From: Paraburkholderia metrosideri
GTDB lineage: Bacteria > Pseudomonadota > Gammaproteobacteria > Burkholderiales > Burkholderiaceae
DNA length: 64,000 nucleotides
Reading direction: 5' to 3'
Assembly: GCF_904848625.1 (NCBI RefSeq)
Contig: NZ_CAJHCP010000009.1
Location: 327,525-391,524 of the forward strand
Below the pieces are notes generated by a model that saw only the letters and a list, made by a program, of their open reading frames with translations, ran no database searches and was not told the origin of the DNA. The position numbers were made by a program, and so were the translations under genes. Below are positions 1 to 8,713 of this stretch, piece after piece; positions within the stretch are counted from its first letter, which is position 1; every line of letters starts with the position of its first letter.

Positions 1-2
1 CG

Positions 3-854
3 CCCTTGCAGTCACATTTGTACGCAGTGGTCGACGCAGCGGCGAGGCCGGAAAGGATCTATCCGCTTTTGCAACAGTCAGGCAAGGCATTTCGCTCCGC
101 CTATGCCGGTCTCCCCGAGGAGGCGCTCGGACCCGCTTCGCTGTTCGTTATTCCTGTGGATGATACGGGGGCGGAGTGGTTCAGGGAATTGGACCGGATC
201 GACCTCTACTCGCCCTGCCTTTCGATGGTCTGGAGCTATGTTGACCTGGACTCTCTGGTCACGCACCTGCAGGCATTCCTGTTCGCCGACATCGGCGACA
301 ACATGACGGCACTCGTCCGCTTCTTCGATCCGCGTAACACAGGGGCGGTTTTCGGTATATGGGGCGAACAGATCCGCAGCATCTTTATGTCCCCGATCGA
401 ACGATGGATGTACCGCGGGCGTCATCGCGACACGCAGAGCATCACGAATGACGCGCCAGCGAGCCAGCGAACCTTCCGCTCGATACTGATCCAGTTCGAT
501 CAGGCAGATATTGATGCACTCATGGCACATACGGAACCGGATGAACTGCTGGCAACGCTCATAGAGACGGACATCGTTGACGGGAAGCCAGCCTATTGCG
601 AGCGGTTTGCTGATTTTCTCCCCCGATATCAGCAGGCCATCCGATGGGATCTGACAGAGCCCGCCGACCGGCTGGTCTTTTGCCAACATACATACCGCTA
701 TGGAATGTCTTTTGATCGCAACCCAGAAATCCAGAATCTGTTGTCGGGACACAAGGCGACAGGCGAGTCGCTTGGCGTTGCCATCAAACGAATTTCGGGA
801 AGCGTCTGGGAGCAGATCGAGTACACGCGCGATTTCGGGACTGTCGAGGCTTGA
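3..854 (+). CDS. DUF4123 domain protein, T6SS adaptor (5' end may be cut)
   Basis: About 283 residues match the DUF4123 family by overall character: an N-terminal LYAVVDAAARPERIYPLL stretch, then FFDPRN and a W/F-rich middle. Known DUF4123 proteins (Tap/TEC) act in the cytoplasm as chaperones that load an effector onto the VgrG spike of the type VI secretion system. The reading frame is open to the left edge. A TTG at position 6 could be the start, but the true start may lie outside the window. The length is normal for the family, so little is missing. A PAAR gene follows after 29 bp, the usual neighbour of an adaptor. The effector it would load is not visible here and may lie upstream. Confidence 0.75.
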   Translation, partial: PLQSHLYAVVDAAARPERIYPLLQQSGKAFRSAYAGLPEEALGPASLFVIPVDDTGAEWFRELDRIDLYSPCLSMVWSYVDLDSLVTHLQAFLFADIGDNMTALVRFFDPRNTGAVFGIWGEQIRSIFMSPIERWMYRGRHRDTQSITNDAPASQRTFRSILIQFDQADIDALMAHTEPDELLATLIETDIVDGKPAYCERFADFLPRYQQAIRWDLTEPADRLVFCQHTYRYGMSFDRNPEIQNLLSGHKATGESLGVAIKRISGSVWEQIEYTRDFGTVEA

Positions 855-883
855 CCGCCTTGTCACATCGGAGAGGAATTAAT

Positions 884-1144
884 ATGACTTTGCAGATGAT
901 TGTCATCGGCGACGCGACCTCCCACGGGGGGAAGGTAATCACTGGATCGGAAACCCATCTGATTGACGGAAGGCGGATTGCCCGCCTCGACGATCTGGTC
1001 AGTTGTCCAGAGCACGGGGTGAACAAAATCATCGAAGCTCATCCCACGGTCACAATCAGTGACCGGCGTGTCGCGCTGCATGGTCACCACACGGAATGTG
1101 GATGCACGCTGATTGGCAGCATGACTGCCAGCGTAGGTGATTAG
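884..1144 (+). CDS. PAAR-domain T6SS spike tip protein
   Basis: An 86-residue protein starting MTLQMIVIGDATSHGG, the typical opening of a PAAR protein, followed by H-I-D and C-P-H-type metal ligand positions (CPEHG near residue 44, HGHHTECGC near residue 68). PAAR proteins fold into a zinc-stabilised cone that sharpens the VgrG spike and can carry effectors. The ATG at 884 is preceded by GAGAGGAATTAAT, a good ribosome binding site. A longer in-frame start at 851 overlaps the upstream gene and lacks such a site. There is no C-terminal extension, so this is a bare tip rather than a toxin fusion. Confidence 0.85.
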   Translation: MTLQMIVIGDATSHGGKVITGSETHLIDGRRIARLDDLVSCPEHGVNKIIEAHPTVTISDRRVALHGHHTECGCTLIGSMTASVGD

Positions 1145-1264
1145 AGAGATGTCGACAGGCAGCAAGCTGAATACTGCAAGCCAGCCGCTGGCGGCTGTAG
1201 AAACCTCCGTCTCCCAGCGCAGTGGTTTCACAACAGGCCTGACGGCCTTGAATGAGTTAAGTGA

Positions 1265-2362
1265 ATGGATCAGGCATCATCGGCACTACCCAACGCTCGC
1301 TCGCCTCGAGAAATCCTGCCTGCCGCGTTGATCGAGCAGTTGCAGGCCCAACCGTGGCGCTACGGTTTCTTCGCGCTGATGCGCCGGCTCAATGCAAACC
1401 CCGCCGTCGCCCCGGTCGGCACGGCCCGGCTGCCCGGGGCGGACCCTTTTCGGGTCGGCCAGAAACCGAGTCTGATATTTGCGCCGCGCGAAATCGCAGA
1501 GGCGAAATTGAAGGACGGTAAATTGCATATCCGCCTTTACGGGCTCGGCATGGCTGGTCCGAACGGTCCATTGCCGATCCACGTCACAGAGATTGCGCGC
1601 GAGCGGGAAGAACTTCGGCAAGACCCGACGCTTAGCAATTTTCTGGACATCTTCCATCATCGCTCGCTCACGCTGCTATATCGCGCGTGGGCCCGCTCGC
1701 AATCGACGGTCAACCTGGACCGTCCAGAACACGACCGTTTTTCCGTCTATGTCGCCACGCTTTCGGGCCATCGCCAGCGGCGTGACCGGCGCTGGCCGCT
1801 GCCCGCGCATGTGCACCTGTCGGCCGCGCCGCATCTCGTGCGCCAGCCTCGGAATGTAGATGGCCTGCGTAGCATGATTGCCTACCATTTCGGTGTTCCG
1901 GTACGGATCGAAGAAAACGTCTTTCAGTGGATGTCGATCGAATCGGAAGAGCTTTGCCGAATGGGGAAGGAGCGGATGTCGTCTTACATGGGCTCCGGGG
2001 CAGTACTCGGAGAGCAGATGCCCGACCGGCTCTACCGTTTCCAGATTGTAATCGGGCCACTGGATATCGAGGCGTATTACGGCTTCACGCCGCGAGGGAG
2101 CAACCTGTTACGGCTGATCGAATGCGTGCGGGCCTTTATTGGCAAGCAGTACAACTGGGAGCTGAAACTGCTGATCAAGCCACGAGGCGCCACCCCTGCA
2201 GTAATGGGTGGCCCTGAGCAACTGGGCTGGTCGAGCTGGCTAGGCCAGTCGCCCACGGACGAGCCGGTCGTCGGCATGCGTTTTGAGCCCGAGTTGTATC
2301 TTCGTCAGATTCGCGAGAGCGCGGCAAAGAGAACAAAGAGGGCCGAGGGAGGCAGTGTATGA
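1265..2362 (+). CDS. tssG: Type VI secretion baseplate subunit TssG
   Basis: A 365-residue protein with TssG (ImpH/VasB) hallmarks: PWRYGFFALMRRL near the N terminus, RLYGLGMAGPNGPLP around residue 93, then FLDIFHHRSLTLLYRAW. TssG joins TssF, TssE and TssK in the cytoplasmic baseplate wedge that starts sheath assembly. The length is normal. Start chosen at ATG 1265 because the family begins close to this point. The usual upstream partner tssF is absent; the gene instead follows a PAAR gene after 120 bp. An 87-residue ORF overlaps its stop by 4 bp, so it is probably translated from the same message. No other sheath or baseplate gene is in the window. Confidence 0.9.
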   Translation: MDQASSALPNARSPREILPAALIEQLQAQPWRYGFFALMRRLNANPAVAPVGTARLPGADPFRVGQKPSLIFAPREIAEAKLKDGKLHIRLYGLGMAGPNGPLPIHVTEIAREREELRQDPTLSNFLDIFHHRSLTLLYRAWARSQSTVNLDRPEHDRFSVYVATLSGHRQRRDRRWPLPAHVHLSAAPHLVRQPRNVDGLRSMIAYHFGVPVRIEENVFQWMSIESEELCRMGKERMSSYMGSGAVLGEQMPDRLYRFQIVIGPLDIEAYYGFTPRGSNLLRLIECVRAFIGKQYNWELKLLIKPRGATPAVMGGPEQLGWSSWLGQSPTDEPVVGMRFEPELYLRQIRESAAKRTKRAEGGSV

Positions 2363-2622
2363 GTAGCCTGCAGGCTGCGGATCTCGTCGGCAAGGTGATC
2401 CGCGAAAATATCCCGGCGTTTGAAAAGCAGTACGGGTGCAAGCCGACCGTAGTCATTCTGAATCCACTCGTGGCGCTGGCGCTCTTTGGCAAGATGCCAG
2501 AGAGCCCGGTGACGTTCGAAGGGTTGTCGGTTCGCATCAGCGCACAGGTCGATGTACTTCAGTTGGCAATCAAAAAAGACGGCGCTGACGAGCCGGAGGT
2601 TGGCGCCCGCTCCCTGCACTAG
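2359..2622 (+). CDS. Small hypothetical protein coupled to tssG
   Basis: An 87-residue protein that begins in the ATGA overlap with the tssG stop, suggesting translational coupling. It has no signal peptide and no membrane segment, and mixes short hydrophobic stretches (VVILNPLVALALFG) with charged ones. I do not recognise a family. Position suggests a T6SS accessory or remnant role, but this is inference only. Confidence 0.55.
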   Translation: MSSLQAADLVGKVIRENIPAFEKQYGCKPTVVILNPLVALALFGKMPESPVTFEGLSVRISAQVDVLQLAIKKDGADEPEVGARSLH

Positions 2623-3134
2623 ATAAGCGCGGAGGCGCAATCGGATAGCAACGACACGCTTACGTGGAAATTGACCCAAAGCTCCTCAATTGCGTTCAGC
2701 CTGCGTGACCAATGCCCGCACACAAAACATCCCCGGCACCGGCACTGCACCTGCGCTCGCGCCAGTCTCCGTCCGCAAGCGCGTCCTGGCAGTACTGGCC
2801 CATTGGCCTGAGTTCTGCAGGCTGTGTGGAAAATTATGGGCGCGCGAGAAAACCGGCGCGTCATCATTGTCAAGGAAACGCAGAAAGATACGGCAACAGG
2901 AATTTATTCGACTTGCGGAAAAATTGGGCACCGCTCTTGGCGCACCGATTGCTGCCTGACTGATTGTTTCGCATTCGTGGAAGAGATGTTCGTTGTCGCC
3001 AATCTGCTTGGTCTGGTTGTTGCCGATGCTGCGCAACGACTTCCCGTCCAAAGCGAAACAGTGGCGGCAAAGTAGCGGGCTGTATCTGTGCCGCCAGGCA
3101 ATCTGCTGGCGAATCCGGTGGTATAAGGCGGTCT
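2623..3134. other. Gene-poor decayed stretch
   Basis: Several short overlapping frames on both strands, none with a recognisable domain, good start site or consistent coding character. It separates the T6SS end from an MFS relic and reads like degraded DNA at a recombination junction. Confidence 0.4.
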
Positions 3135-3400
3135 TACCAACTTTGCTATAGCTATTACTCTTTCTATTGCATGACGTGGATGCATGCTTACCTGGTCGAG
3201 CAGCGCGGGCTTTCGCTGAGACAAGCGGGGCTATATGCCTTCTTCAGTTTCATCGGCATTGCGATCGTGGCAGCGCTGGCCGGATTCGCGGCAGACCGGT
3301 TGATCGCGGGCGGATACGACGTCGCTGTGATGCGCAAGTCGTTTATCGTTGCAGGGTTTATTGGCGGTACGAGTGTGTTGCGGGGTGCTTACGCACCATC
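3135..3400 (+). pseudogene. Internal fragment of an MFS transporter
   Basis: In one frame the translation reads like the middle of a major facilitator protein: a transmembrane stretch, then AYLVEQRGLSLRQAGLY, FFSFIGIAIVAALAGFAADR and VMRKSFIVAGFIGG. This is about 85 residues, or two to three membrane helices with the loop typical of anion:cation symporters. No start codon, first half or last half is present, and the frame then runs into unrelated sequence. I infer a deletion relic. It is unlikely to be expressed, and it lies between the T6SS remnant and an intact LysR gene. Confidence 0.65.
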
Positions 3401-3470
3401 GGCGCAACGGACCTTGTTCTGGAGCGAACTCCGCTCTCGCACACCGAGGTCCAAAGATCAACCTGCGAAG

Positions 3471-4466
3471 CTATAAAAGGATACCGTCTTCACGCCCCTC
3501 GGACACATGCTCCCCCAGCAGGTCGCTGGACACTTCCCTAAGACACGCGCTGAAAAGTTCTGCCGCCGGGGTCGTCGAACCCGCTCGCCAATAGGCGACG
3601 ATCTCGCCGAGCGGTTGCAGCGGCGGCAACGGTAACACGCGCATGTTGCCGCGTATGACCTGGGGCCGTGCAACCGACATCGGCAGGATTGAAACGAAAT
3701 CGCCGCTGCGAATCAGCGCGACGTTCAACGCGAGCGAACTCGATTCGACCGCGCCACGGTCGGGTGTGAGCCCGTGCGGCGCGAGCGCTTCGACCAGGGT
3801 GGCGTACGCAGGCGAACTTTGCATGGGCGTAATCCACCGGCATCCCTGTAAATCGGCCCAGGTGGTCGGGCGATCCGGGTCTCCCAGCGGATGATGGGTG
3901 CCGGCCACGAACACAAAGGGCTCGCGGTGCAGTACCTCTTGCGTGAACGCCGATTGGGCGCCGTTTGCCGACGCGATCCGGTTGCGGCCGAGCGCGATGT
4001 CGAGATCGCCATCGTCCATCATCCGCATTAACCGGTCGAGCGTGGCTTCGGCAAACGATAACGACGCGGACGGCGCCCGCCGGATAAACAGCTGCACCGA
4101 GTGGGCAATCAGCGGCTCGGGAATCGTAACGACCGCGCCGACCCGGACATGCCCCGCCGTGCCCGACGCAAGCGCGCTCACGTCGCGCCGCGCGAGTTCG
4201 ATCTGGCGCAACACTTCGCGCCCGCACGACACGATCACCTGACCGATGCCGGTCAGTTCAAGCGCGTTGCCGACCCGGCTCACTACCGTTACCCCGAGCG
4301 CGTCTTCGATCTCCGCGATCTGCTTCGAAATGGCTGGCTGCGTGACGTGAAATGCGGCCGCCACCCGCGTGACCTGCCCGAGGTCGGCCAGGCTCACGAG
4401 TATCCGCAGATGCGGCAATTTCAGTCCGTTGCGAAAGAATCGCTCAATGGGATCGTTGCTGGACAT
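3471..4466 (-). CDS. LysR-type transcriptional regulator
   Basis: 331 residues. An N-terminal winged helix-turn-helix (about residues 17-75, with FHVTQPAISKQIAEIEDALG) is followed by a periplasmic-binding-protein-like effector domain. The frame stays open upstream to 4649, but the start at 4466 (MSSNDPIERFF) places the HTH at the normal distance. The gene is divergent from the MFS/SDR/dehydratase operon at 4732 and probably controls it in response to a sugar-acid-type inducer. An 18-bp inverted repeat lies 30 bp upstream of the start. Confidence 0.92.
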   Translation of the reverse strand: MSSNDPIERFFRNGLKLPHLRILVSLADLGQVTRVAAAFHVTQPAISKQIAEIEDALGVTVVSRVGNALELTGIGQVIVSCGREVLRQIELARRDVSALASGTAGHVRVGAVVTIPEPLIAHSVQLFIRRAPSASLSFAEATLDRLMRMMDDGDLDIALGRNRIASANGAQSAFTQEVLHREPFVFVAGTHHPLGDPDRPTTWADLQGCRWITPMQSSPAYATLVEALAPHGLTPDRGAVESSSLALNVALIRSGDFVSILPMSVARPQVIRGNMRVLPLPPLQPLGEIVAYWRAGSTTPAAELFSACLREVSSDLLGEHVSEGREDGILL

Positions 4467-4496
4467 CACAGGGTTTTCCCCAAAATCGACGAGCGA

Positions 4497-4514
4497 TATA
4501 ACCGTGGAGTTATA
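4497..4514. promoter_or_regulatory. Inverted repeat, candidate LysR operator
   Basis: TATAAC-N6-GTTATA is a perfect 6-bp inverted repeat with a 6-bp spacer in the divergent region between the LysR gene and the MFS operon. LysR proteins typically bind interrupted dyads in this position. The assignment is by location and symmetry only. Confidence 0.5.
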
Positions 4515-4731
4515 ACTGTCGCCGAATTCGTGATTTGCGGCAATGGCCGTCGTATCGCTAATCTTGAACCGTTGGGATGGTAAGCGCCTGAAGCGCCGCC
4601 TGATCCAGCCGCCGTAGCAATGCGGCGGCGCAAGCTTTTGCGCACCCACAAGACAGTGTCCGCCGCACCGGTTGCCGTGCAGGCGAGGCGCCCAGGAGAC
4701 TTCGTGTCAACGGCACGAACAGGACAAAGAG

Positions 4732-6075
4732 ATGAACGCTGATTCATACGGAAATCGCCTCGCCCTCGGCGAGGCGCGCGACGATCCGGCCCACACCGCG
4801 CTCTACGCGAAGCTCACGCGGCGCATCGTGCCGTTCCTTTTTCTGGCCTTCGTCGTCGCGTACATCGACCGCGTGAACGTCAGCTTCGCGAAGCTGCAGA
4901 TGCTGACCGACCTGTCGCTGAGCGAGACCGTCTACGGCGCGGGTGCCGGGATTTTCTTCCTCGGGTATTTCATCTTCGAAGTGCCGAGCAACCTCATTCT
5001 CCATCGCGTCGGCGCGCGCCGCTGGATCGCGCGGATCATGGTCAGTTGGGCAATCGTGTCGAGTCTCACGGTATTCGTCAGCGGTGCCACGTCGTTTTAC
5101 GTGCTGCGCTTTCTGCTGGGTGTCGCTGAAGCCGGTTTCTTTCCCGGTGTCGTGCTGTATCTGTCGAACTGGTTTCCAGCGCAGCGCCGCTCGCAAATCA
5201 TCGCGCTGTTCATGACGGCGATTCCGGTATCAGGAGCGATTGGCGGGCCGCTGTCGGGCTGGCTGATGGCGCATCTCGCGGGCGTCCATGGGATCGCAGG
5301 ATGGCGCTGGCTGTTTCTGGTCGAAGGGCTCGGCTCTCTGGTAGTCGGGGTCGCCGCGTTCTTCGTGCTGACCGACAACATTGCCGACGTGCGCTGGTTA
5401 AACGCGGAAGAGAAATCCCGCATTGCCGCCGATCTCGCGCGCGACGCGCTGACCCGCACCGAAACCACGGCGCGCGGTGCATTCGCGAACCCGAAGGTCT
5501 GGCTGCTAGGTCTGCTGTATTTCTGCATCGCGATGGGCAATTACGGGCTGGCCTTCTGGGTGCCCACCATCATCAAGGCAAGCGGCGTCGCGAGCATCGG
5601 CAATATCGGGCTGCTGTCGGCGGTGCCGTCGCTGATCAGCGTGGTCGCGATGATCTGGATCGCGCGTCATGCCGACCGCCGCAACGAGCGGCGGGTGCAT
5701 GTCGCGCTTTGTTGCGCAATCGGCGCGTTCGGCTTGCTCGCGTCCGTCCTGTTCGCGGCCAACGTGACCGTGTCGGTTGTTGCGCTGGTGGTCGCGGCCA
5801 TCGGCATCAATTCGATTGCGCCCGTGTTCTGGGGCATTCCCACCGCGCTGCTCGGCGGCGCAGGGGCCGCAGCGGGTCTCGCCGTGATCAATTGCACCGG
5901 CAATCTCGCGGGCTTCGTCAGTCCGTTCATCGTCGGCTGGCTGGCCGATCTGAGCGGCGGCAAACTGCTTCCCGGCATGCTGGCCATCGCCGCCGCGCTG
6001 CTGATCGGCGCGGCGCTCGTGATGGGCATTCCGTTTCATCGCACTTCTCCAAGTTCTCAAGGGACCTTCAAATGA
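4732..6075 (+). CDS. MFS transporter, anion:cation symporter type
   Basis: 447 residues with about 12 hydrophobic segments. The N-terminal signature RRIVPFLFLAFVVAYIDRVN and GYFIFEVPSNLILHRVGAR is typical of the anion:cation symporter family, which includes tartrate, glucarate, galactonate and phthalate carriers. Start set at ATG 4732 behind ACAAAGAG; an upstream in-frame ATG at 4672 adds 20 residues of non-conserved sequence. First gene of an apparent five-gene operon and overlapped by the SDR gene (ATGA). With a dehydratase and dehydrogenases downstream, a sugar acid or hydroxy acid is the likely substrate, but this is inference. Confidence 0.9.
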   Translation: MNADSYGNRLALGEARDDPAHTALYAKLTRRIVPFLFLAFVVAYIDRVNVSFAKLQMLTDLSLSETVYGAGAGIFFLGYFIFEVPSNLILHRVGARRWIARIMVSWAIVSSLTVFVSGATSFYVLRFLLGVAEAGFFPGVVLYLSNWFPAQRRSQIIALFMTAIPVSGAIGGPLSGWLMAHLAGVHGIAGWRWLFLVEGLGSLVVGVAAFFVLTDNIADVRWLNAEEKSRIAADLARDALTRTETTARGAFANPKVWLLGLLYFCIAMGNYGLAFWVPTIIKASGVASIGNIGLLSAVPSLISVVAMIWIARHADRRNERRVHVALCCAIGAFGLLASVLFAANVTVSVVALVVAAIGINSIAPVFWGIPTALLGGAGAAAGLAVINCTGNLAGFVSPFIVGWLADLSGGKLLPGMLAIAAALLIGAALVMGIPFHRTSPSSQGTFK

Positions 6076-6863
6076 CACAATCGAGCGCGCCCGTGTGCGT
6101 GATCACGGGTTCGGCTTCCGGCATTGGTGCAGCGTGCGCGTTGCGCTTTGCGCAGGCAGGGTGGTCGGTCGCGATCGGCAATTTCGACGACGCCACCCGT
6201 GATGCAGCGTCGAGCGTCGAGGCACGGTGTCGCGAGGCGGGCGCGCAGACCCTGGTGTTCGACGCGGATGTGGGCAACGACACCGATTGCCGCCGCGCGG
6301 TCGACGCGGTCGGCACCCGCTGGCAGAGAATCGATGCGCTGATCAATTGCGCGGGCACCACGCGGGTCATTCCGCATAACGAGTTCGAACAGATCGACGA
6401 CGTCGAATTCGAGCGTGTCTATCGTGTGAATCTGATCGGCCTTTACCAGATGACGCGGGCGGCCGTCCCGCTGTTGCGCGAATCCGCGACTGCGTCGCGT
6501 AGTACCAGCGTCGTCAATGTGTCGTCGCTGGCGGGGCTGAACGGGACTGGGTCGTCGATTGCCTACGCGGCATCGAAAGGCGCGGTGAATACGTTGACGC
6601 TGTCGTTGGCGCGCAATCTCGCACCACGCATTCGGGTCAATGCCATCGCGCCCGGCCTGGTCGACGACGGTCTGCTGCTGCGCGTGCTCGACGCCGCGAG
6701 CTACGACGGCGTGTTGTCCCGAATGACAGATCAGGCGCCGCTCAAGCGCGTGTCGCAGCCGGCTGAAATCGCCGAACTGGCGTGGTTTCTCGCAGCGCAA
6801 GCACCGGCTATCACAGGCCAGGTGATTGCCGCTGAAAACGGACTGCTGCTAAACGGCGGATAA
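6072..6863 (+). CDS. SDR family NAD(P)-dependent oxidoreductase
   Basis: 263 residues, classical short-chain dehydrogenase layout: cofactor motif TGSASGIG at residues 12-19, NCAG in the middle, catalytic Ser in VSSLAG, and YAASK with Tyr165 and Lys169. Starts inside the stop of the MFS gene (4-bp overlap), so translation is coupled. It would oxidise a hydroxyl group of the imported compound or reduce a keto intermediate. The cofactor and substrate cannot be read from the sequence. An open frame extends far upstream but only overlaps the transporter gene. Confidence 0.92.
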   Translation: MTQSSAPVCVITGSASGIGAACALRFAQAGWSVAIGNFDDATRDAASSVEARCREAGAQTLVFDADVGNDTDCRRAVDAVGTRWQRIDALINCAGTTRVIPHNEFEQIDDVEFERVYRVNLIGLYQMTRAAVPLLRESATASRSTSVVNVSSLAGLNGTGSSIAYAASKGAVNTLTLSLARNLAPRIRVNAIAPGLVDDGLLLRVLDAASYDGVLSRMTDQAPLKRVSQPAEIAELAWFLAAQAPAITGQVIAAENGLLLNGG

Positions 6864-6946
6864 CTGCGGGCCGGCGCATCACGTTCACACCGTGCCAACC
6901 GACGCTGCCGCGTACAGATCCCTCAAATGAAAACAGAATCCCCTCT

Positions 6947-8713
6947 ATGACCAATCTGCATAAACACCGCTCCCGCATGGTGACCGATGGCGTAACGCGT
7001 GCGCCGCACCGCGCGTTTCTGCGCGCGACCGGTCTCGATGATGAGTCGATGCAAAAGCCGTTCGTGGCGATCGTCGATACGTTTGGCGAGAACACGCCCT
7101 GTTCGATGTCGCTGAACCAGGTGTCCGACAACGCGCGGCTCGGTGTCGCCGCGGGCGGCGGTGTGCCGATTCGTGGCTCGGCCATCTCGGTGTCTGACGG
7201 CACCTCGATGAATCATGCGGGGATGCGCATGAGCCTCGTCTCGCGAGAGGTCGTGGCGGATAGCGTCGAGCTGTTCGTGCGCGCGCATGCGTACGATGCG
7301 CTGGTCGGCGTGGCGGGCTGTGACAAGACGCTGCCGGGCATCTTGATGGGCATGGTTCGCGTCAATGTGCCCGGCGTGTTCCTGTTCGGCGGCGCGATGC
7401 TGCCGGGCGTCGCACCCGGGCAGATTCCCGGCGGCGCGGGAACGGGCCTGCAACGTCAGGCGACCATTCTCACCACCATCGAGGCGGTCGGCACTGCGCA
7501 ACGCGGCGACATGACCCGCGCGCAACTCGATGCGATCGAAAAGCAGTGCACGCCTACTGCGGGTTCGTGTCCTGGCCAGTTCACCGCGAACACCATGGCG
7601 ATGGTTGCCGAAACGCTCGGTCTCGCTCCGCTTGGTTCGGCGATGGTGCCGGCCGTATATAGCGAAAGGATTGCAATAGCACGACGCGCAGGCGAAACGG
7701 TAATGCGCACGCTGAAGGACGGAGGCCCGCTGCCGCGCGATCTGGTGACGCTCAAAAGCCTGGAGAACGCCTGCGCGGCGGTTGCCGCGACCGGCGGCTC
7801 GACCAACGCGGCGCTGCACATTCCGGCGATCGCGCATGAAGCCGGCATCCGCTTCACGCTCGATGACGTGCAGCGCGTGTTCGCGCGCATTCCGCTGATC
7901 GGCGATCTGCAGCCTGGCGGCCGCTATCTCGCGCAGGATCTGCATCACGCGGGCGGGGTGCCGGCCGTGCTCAATGCGTTGCTCGCCGGCGGCTTTTTGC
8001 ACGGCGACGTTCCGACGCTCGAAGGCGTCACACTGGAGCAGGCGTTGCGTGACTATGCCGGCCCGGACGGGACCGTGGTCCGATCGTGCGACGAACCGCT
8101 CGGCGAGAACGGCGGCCTGGTGATCCTGCGTGGCAATCTCGCGCCGGACGGCGCGTGCCTGAAGGTCGCCGGGCTCAAATCGCTGACCTTTTCGGGCCAC
8201 GCGCGGATCTTCGAATGCGAGGAAGACTGCATGGCCGTGGTCGCCGCCCGCGACTATCGCGAGGGCGACGTGCTGGTGATCCGCAACGAAGGACCGAAGG
8301 GCGGCCCGGGCATGCGGGAGATGCTCAGCGTGACGGCGGCGATCTATGGGCAGGGCATGGGCGAGAAGGTCGCCTTGTTGACCGATGGCCGGTTTTCCGG
8401 CGCGACGCGCGGGATGTGCATCGGCTATGTCGGCCCGGAAGCTGCGGCGGGCGGACCGATTGCGTTGCTGCGCGACGGCGATCTCGTGCACATCGATGCC
8501 CGCAGCGGCAGTTTGCGCGTCGATCTGTCCGACGATCAGCTCGCGCAACGCCGCGCCGCGTTGCCTGCACGCCCGAAGCGCCGACTCGCTGGCGTGCTGG
8601 AAAAATACGAGGCGCTGGTACGGCCTGCGCATCTCGGTGCGGTCACGCATTCCGGCGCGCTCGACTGGCCTTACGACGCGCCGACCCATGGTGACGACGG
8701 AGCCGCCGCGTGA
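6947..8713 (+). CDS. IlvD/EDD family dehydratase
   Basis: 588 residues. Family landmarks include NTPCSMSLNQ (Cys52), GVAGCDKTLPG (Cys125) and GSCPGQFTANTMAM (Cys198), the three cysteines that hold the Fe-S cluster in dihydroxy-acid and sugar-acid dehydratases. The C-terminal half has TDGRFSGATRGMCIG and the conserved GP-PEAAAGGPIA region. These enzymes remove water from dihydroxy acids, giving 2-keto acids. Operon context (MFS, SDR, HIBDH-like gene) favours a sugar-acid dehydratase over branched-chain biosynthesis. The stop overlaps the next start by 4 bp. Confidence 0.92.
   Translation: MTNLHKHRSRMVTDGVTRAPHRAFLRATGLDDESMQKPFVAIVDTFGENTPCSMSLNQVSDNARLGVAAGGGVPIRGSAISVSDGTSMNHAGMRMSLVSREVVADSVELFVRAHAYDALVGVAGCDKTLPGILMGMVRVNVPGVFLFGGAMLPGVAPGQIPGGAGTGLQRQATILTTIEAVGTAQRGDMTRAQLDAIEKQCTPTAGSCPGQFTANTMAMVAETLGLAPLGSAMVPAVYSERIAIARRAGETVMRTLKDGGPLPRDLVTLKSLENACAAVAATGGSTNAALHIPAIAHEAGIRFTLDDVQRVFARIPLIGDLQPGGRYLAQDLHHAGGVPAVLNALLAGGFLHGDVPTLEGVTLEQALRDYAGPDGTVVRSCDEPLGENGGLVILRGNLAPDGACLKVAGLKSLTFSGHARIFECEEDCMAVVAARDYREGDVLVIRNEGPKGGPGMREMLSVTAAIYGQGMGEKVALLTDGRFSGATRGMCIGYVGPEAAAGGPIALLRDGDLVHIDARSGSLRVDLSDDQLAQRRAALPARPKRRLAGVLEKYEALVRPAHLGAVTHSGALDWPYDAPTHGDDGAAA

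Noticed and set aside
78..866. Long minus-strand frame opposite the DUF4123 gene
   Set aside because: It is antisense to a clear family member and has the Arg/Ala-rich text of a GC-driven shadow.
1149..1331. Small plus-strand ORF between the PAAR gene and tssG
   Set aside because: Its last third overlaps tssG in another frame, the ribosome site is weak, and no family is evident.
5301..6071. Upstream part of the 520-codon frame that contains the SDR gene
   Set aside because: Only the part from 6072 is protein-like; the rest runs inside the transporter in a different frame.
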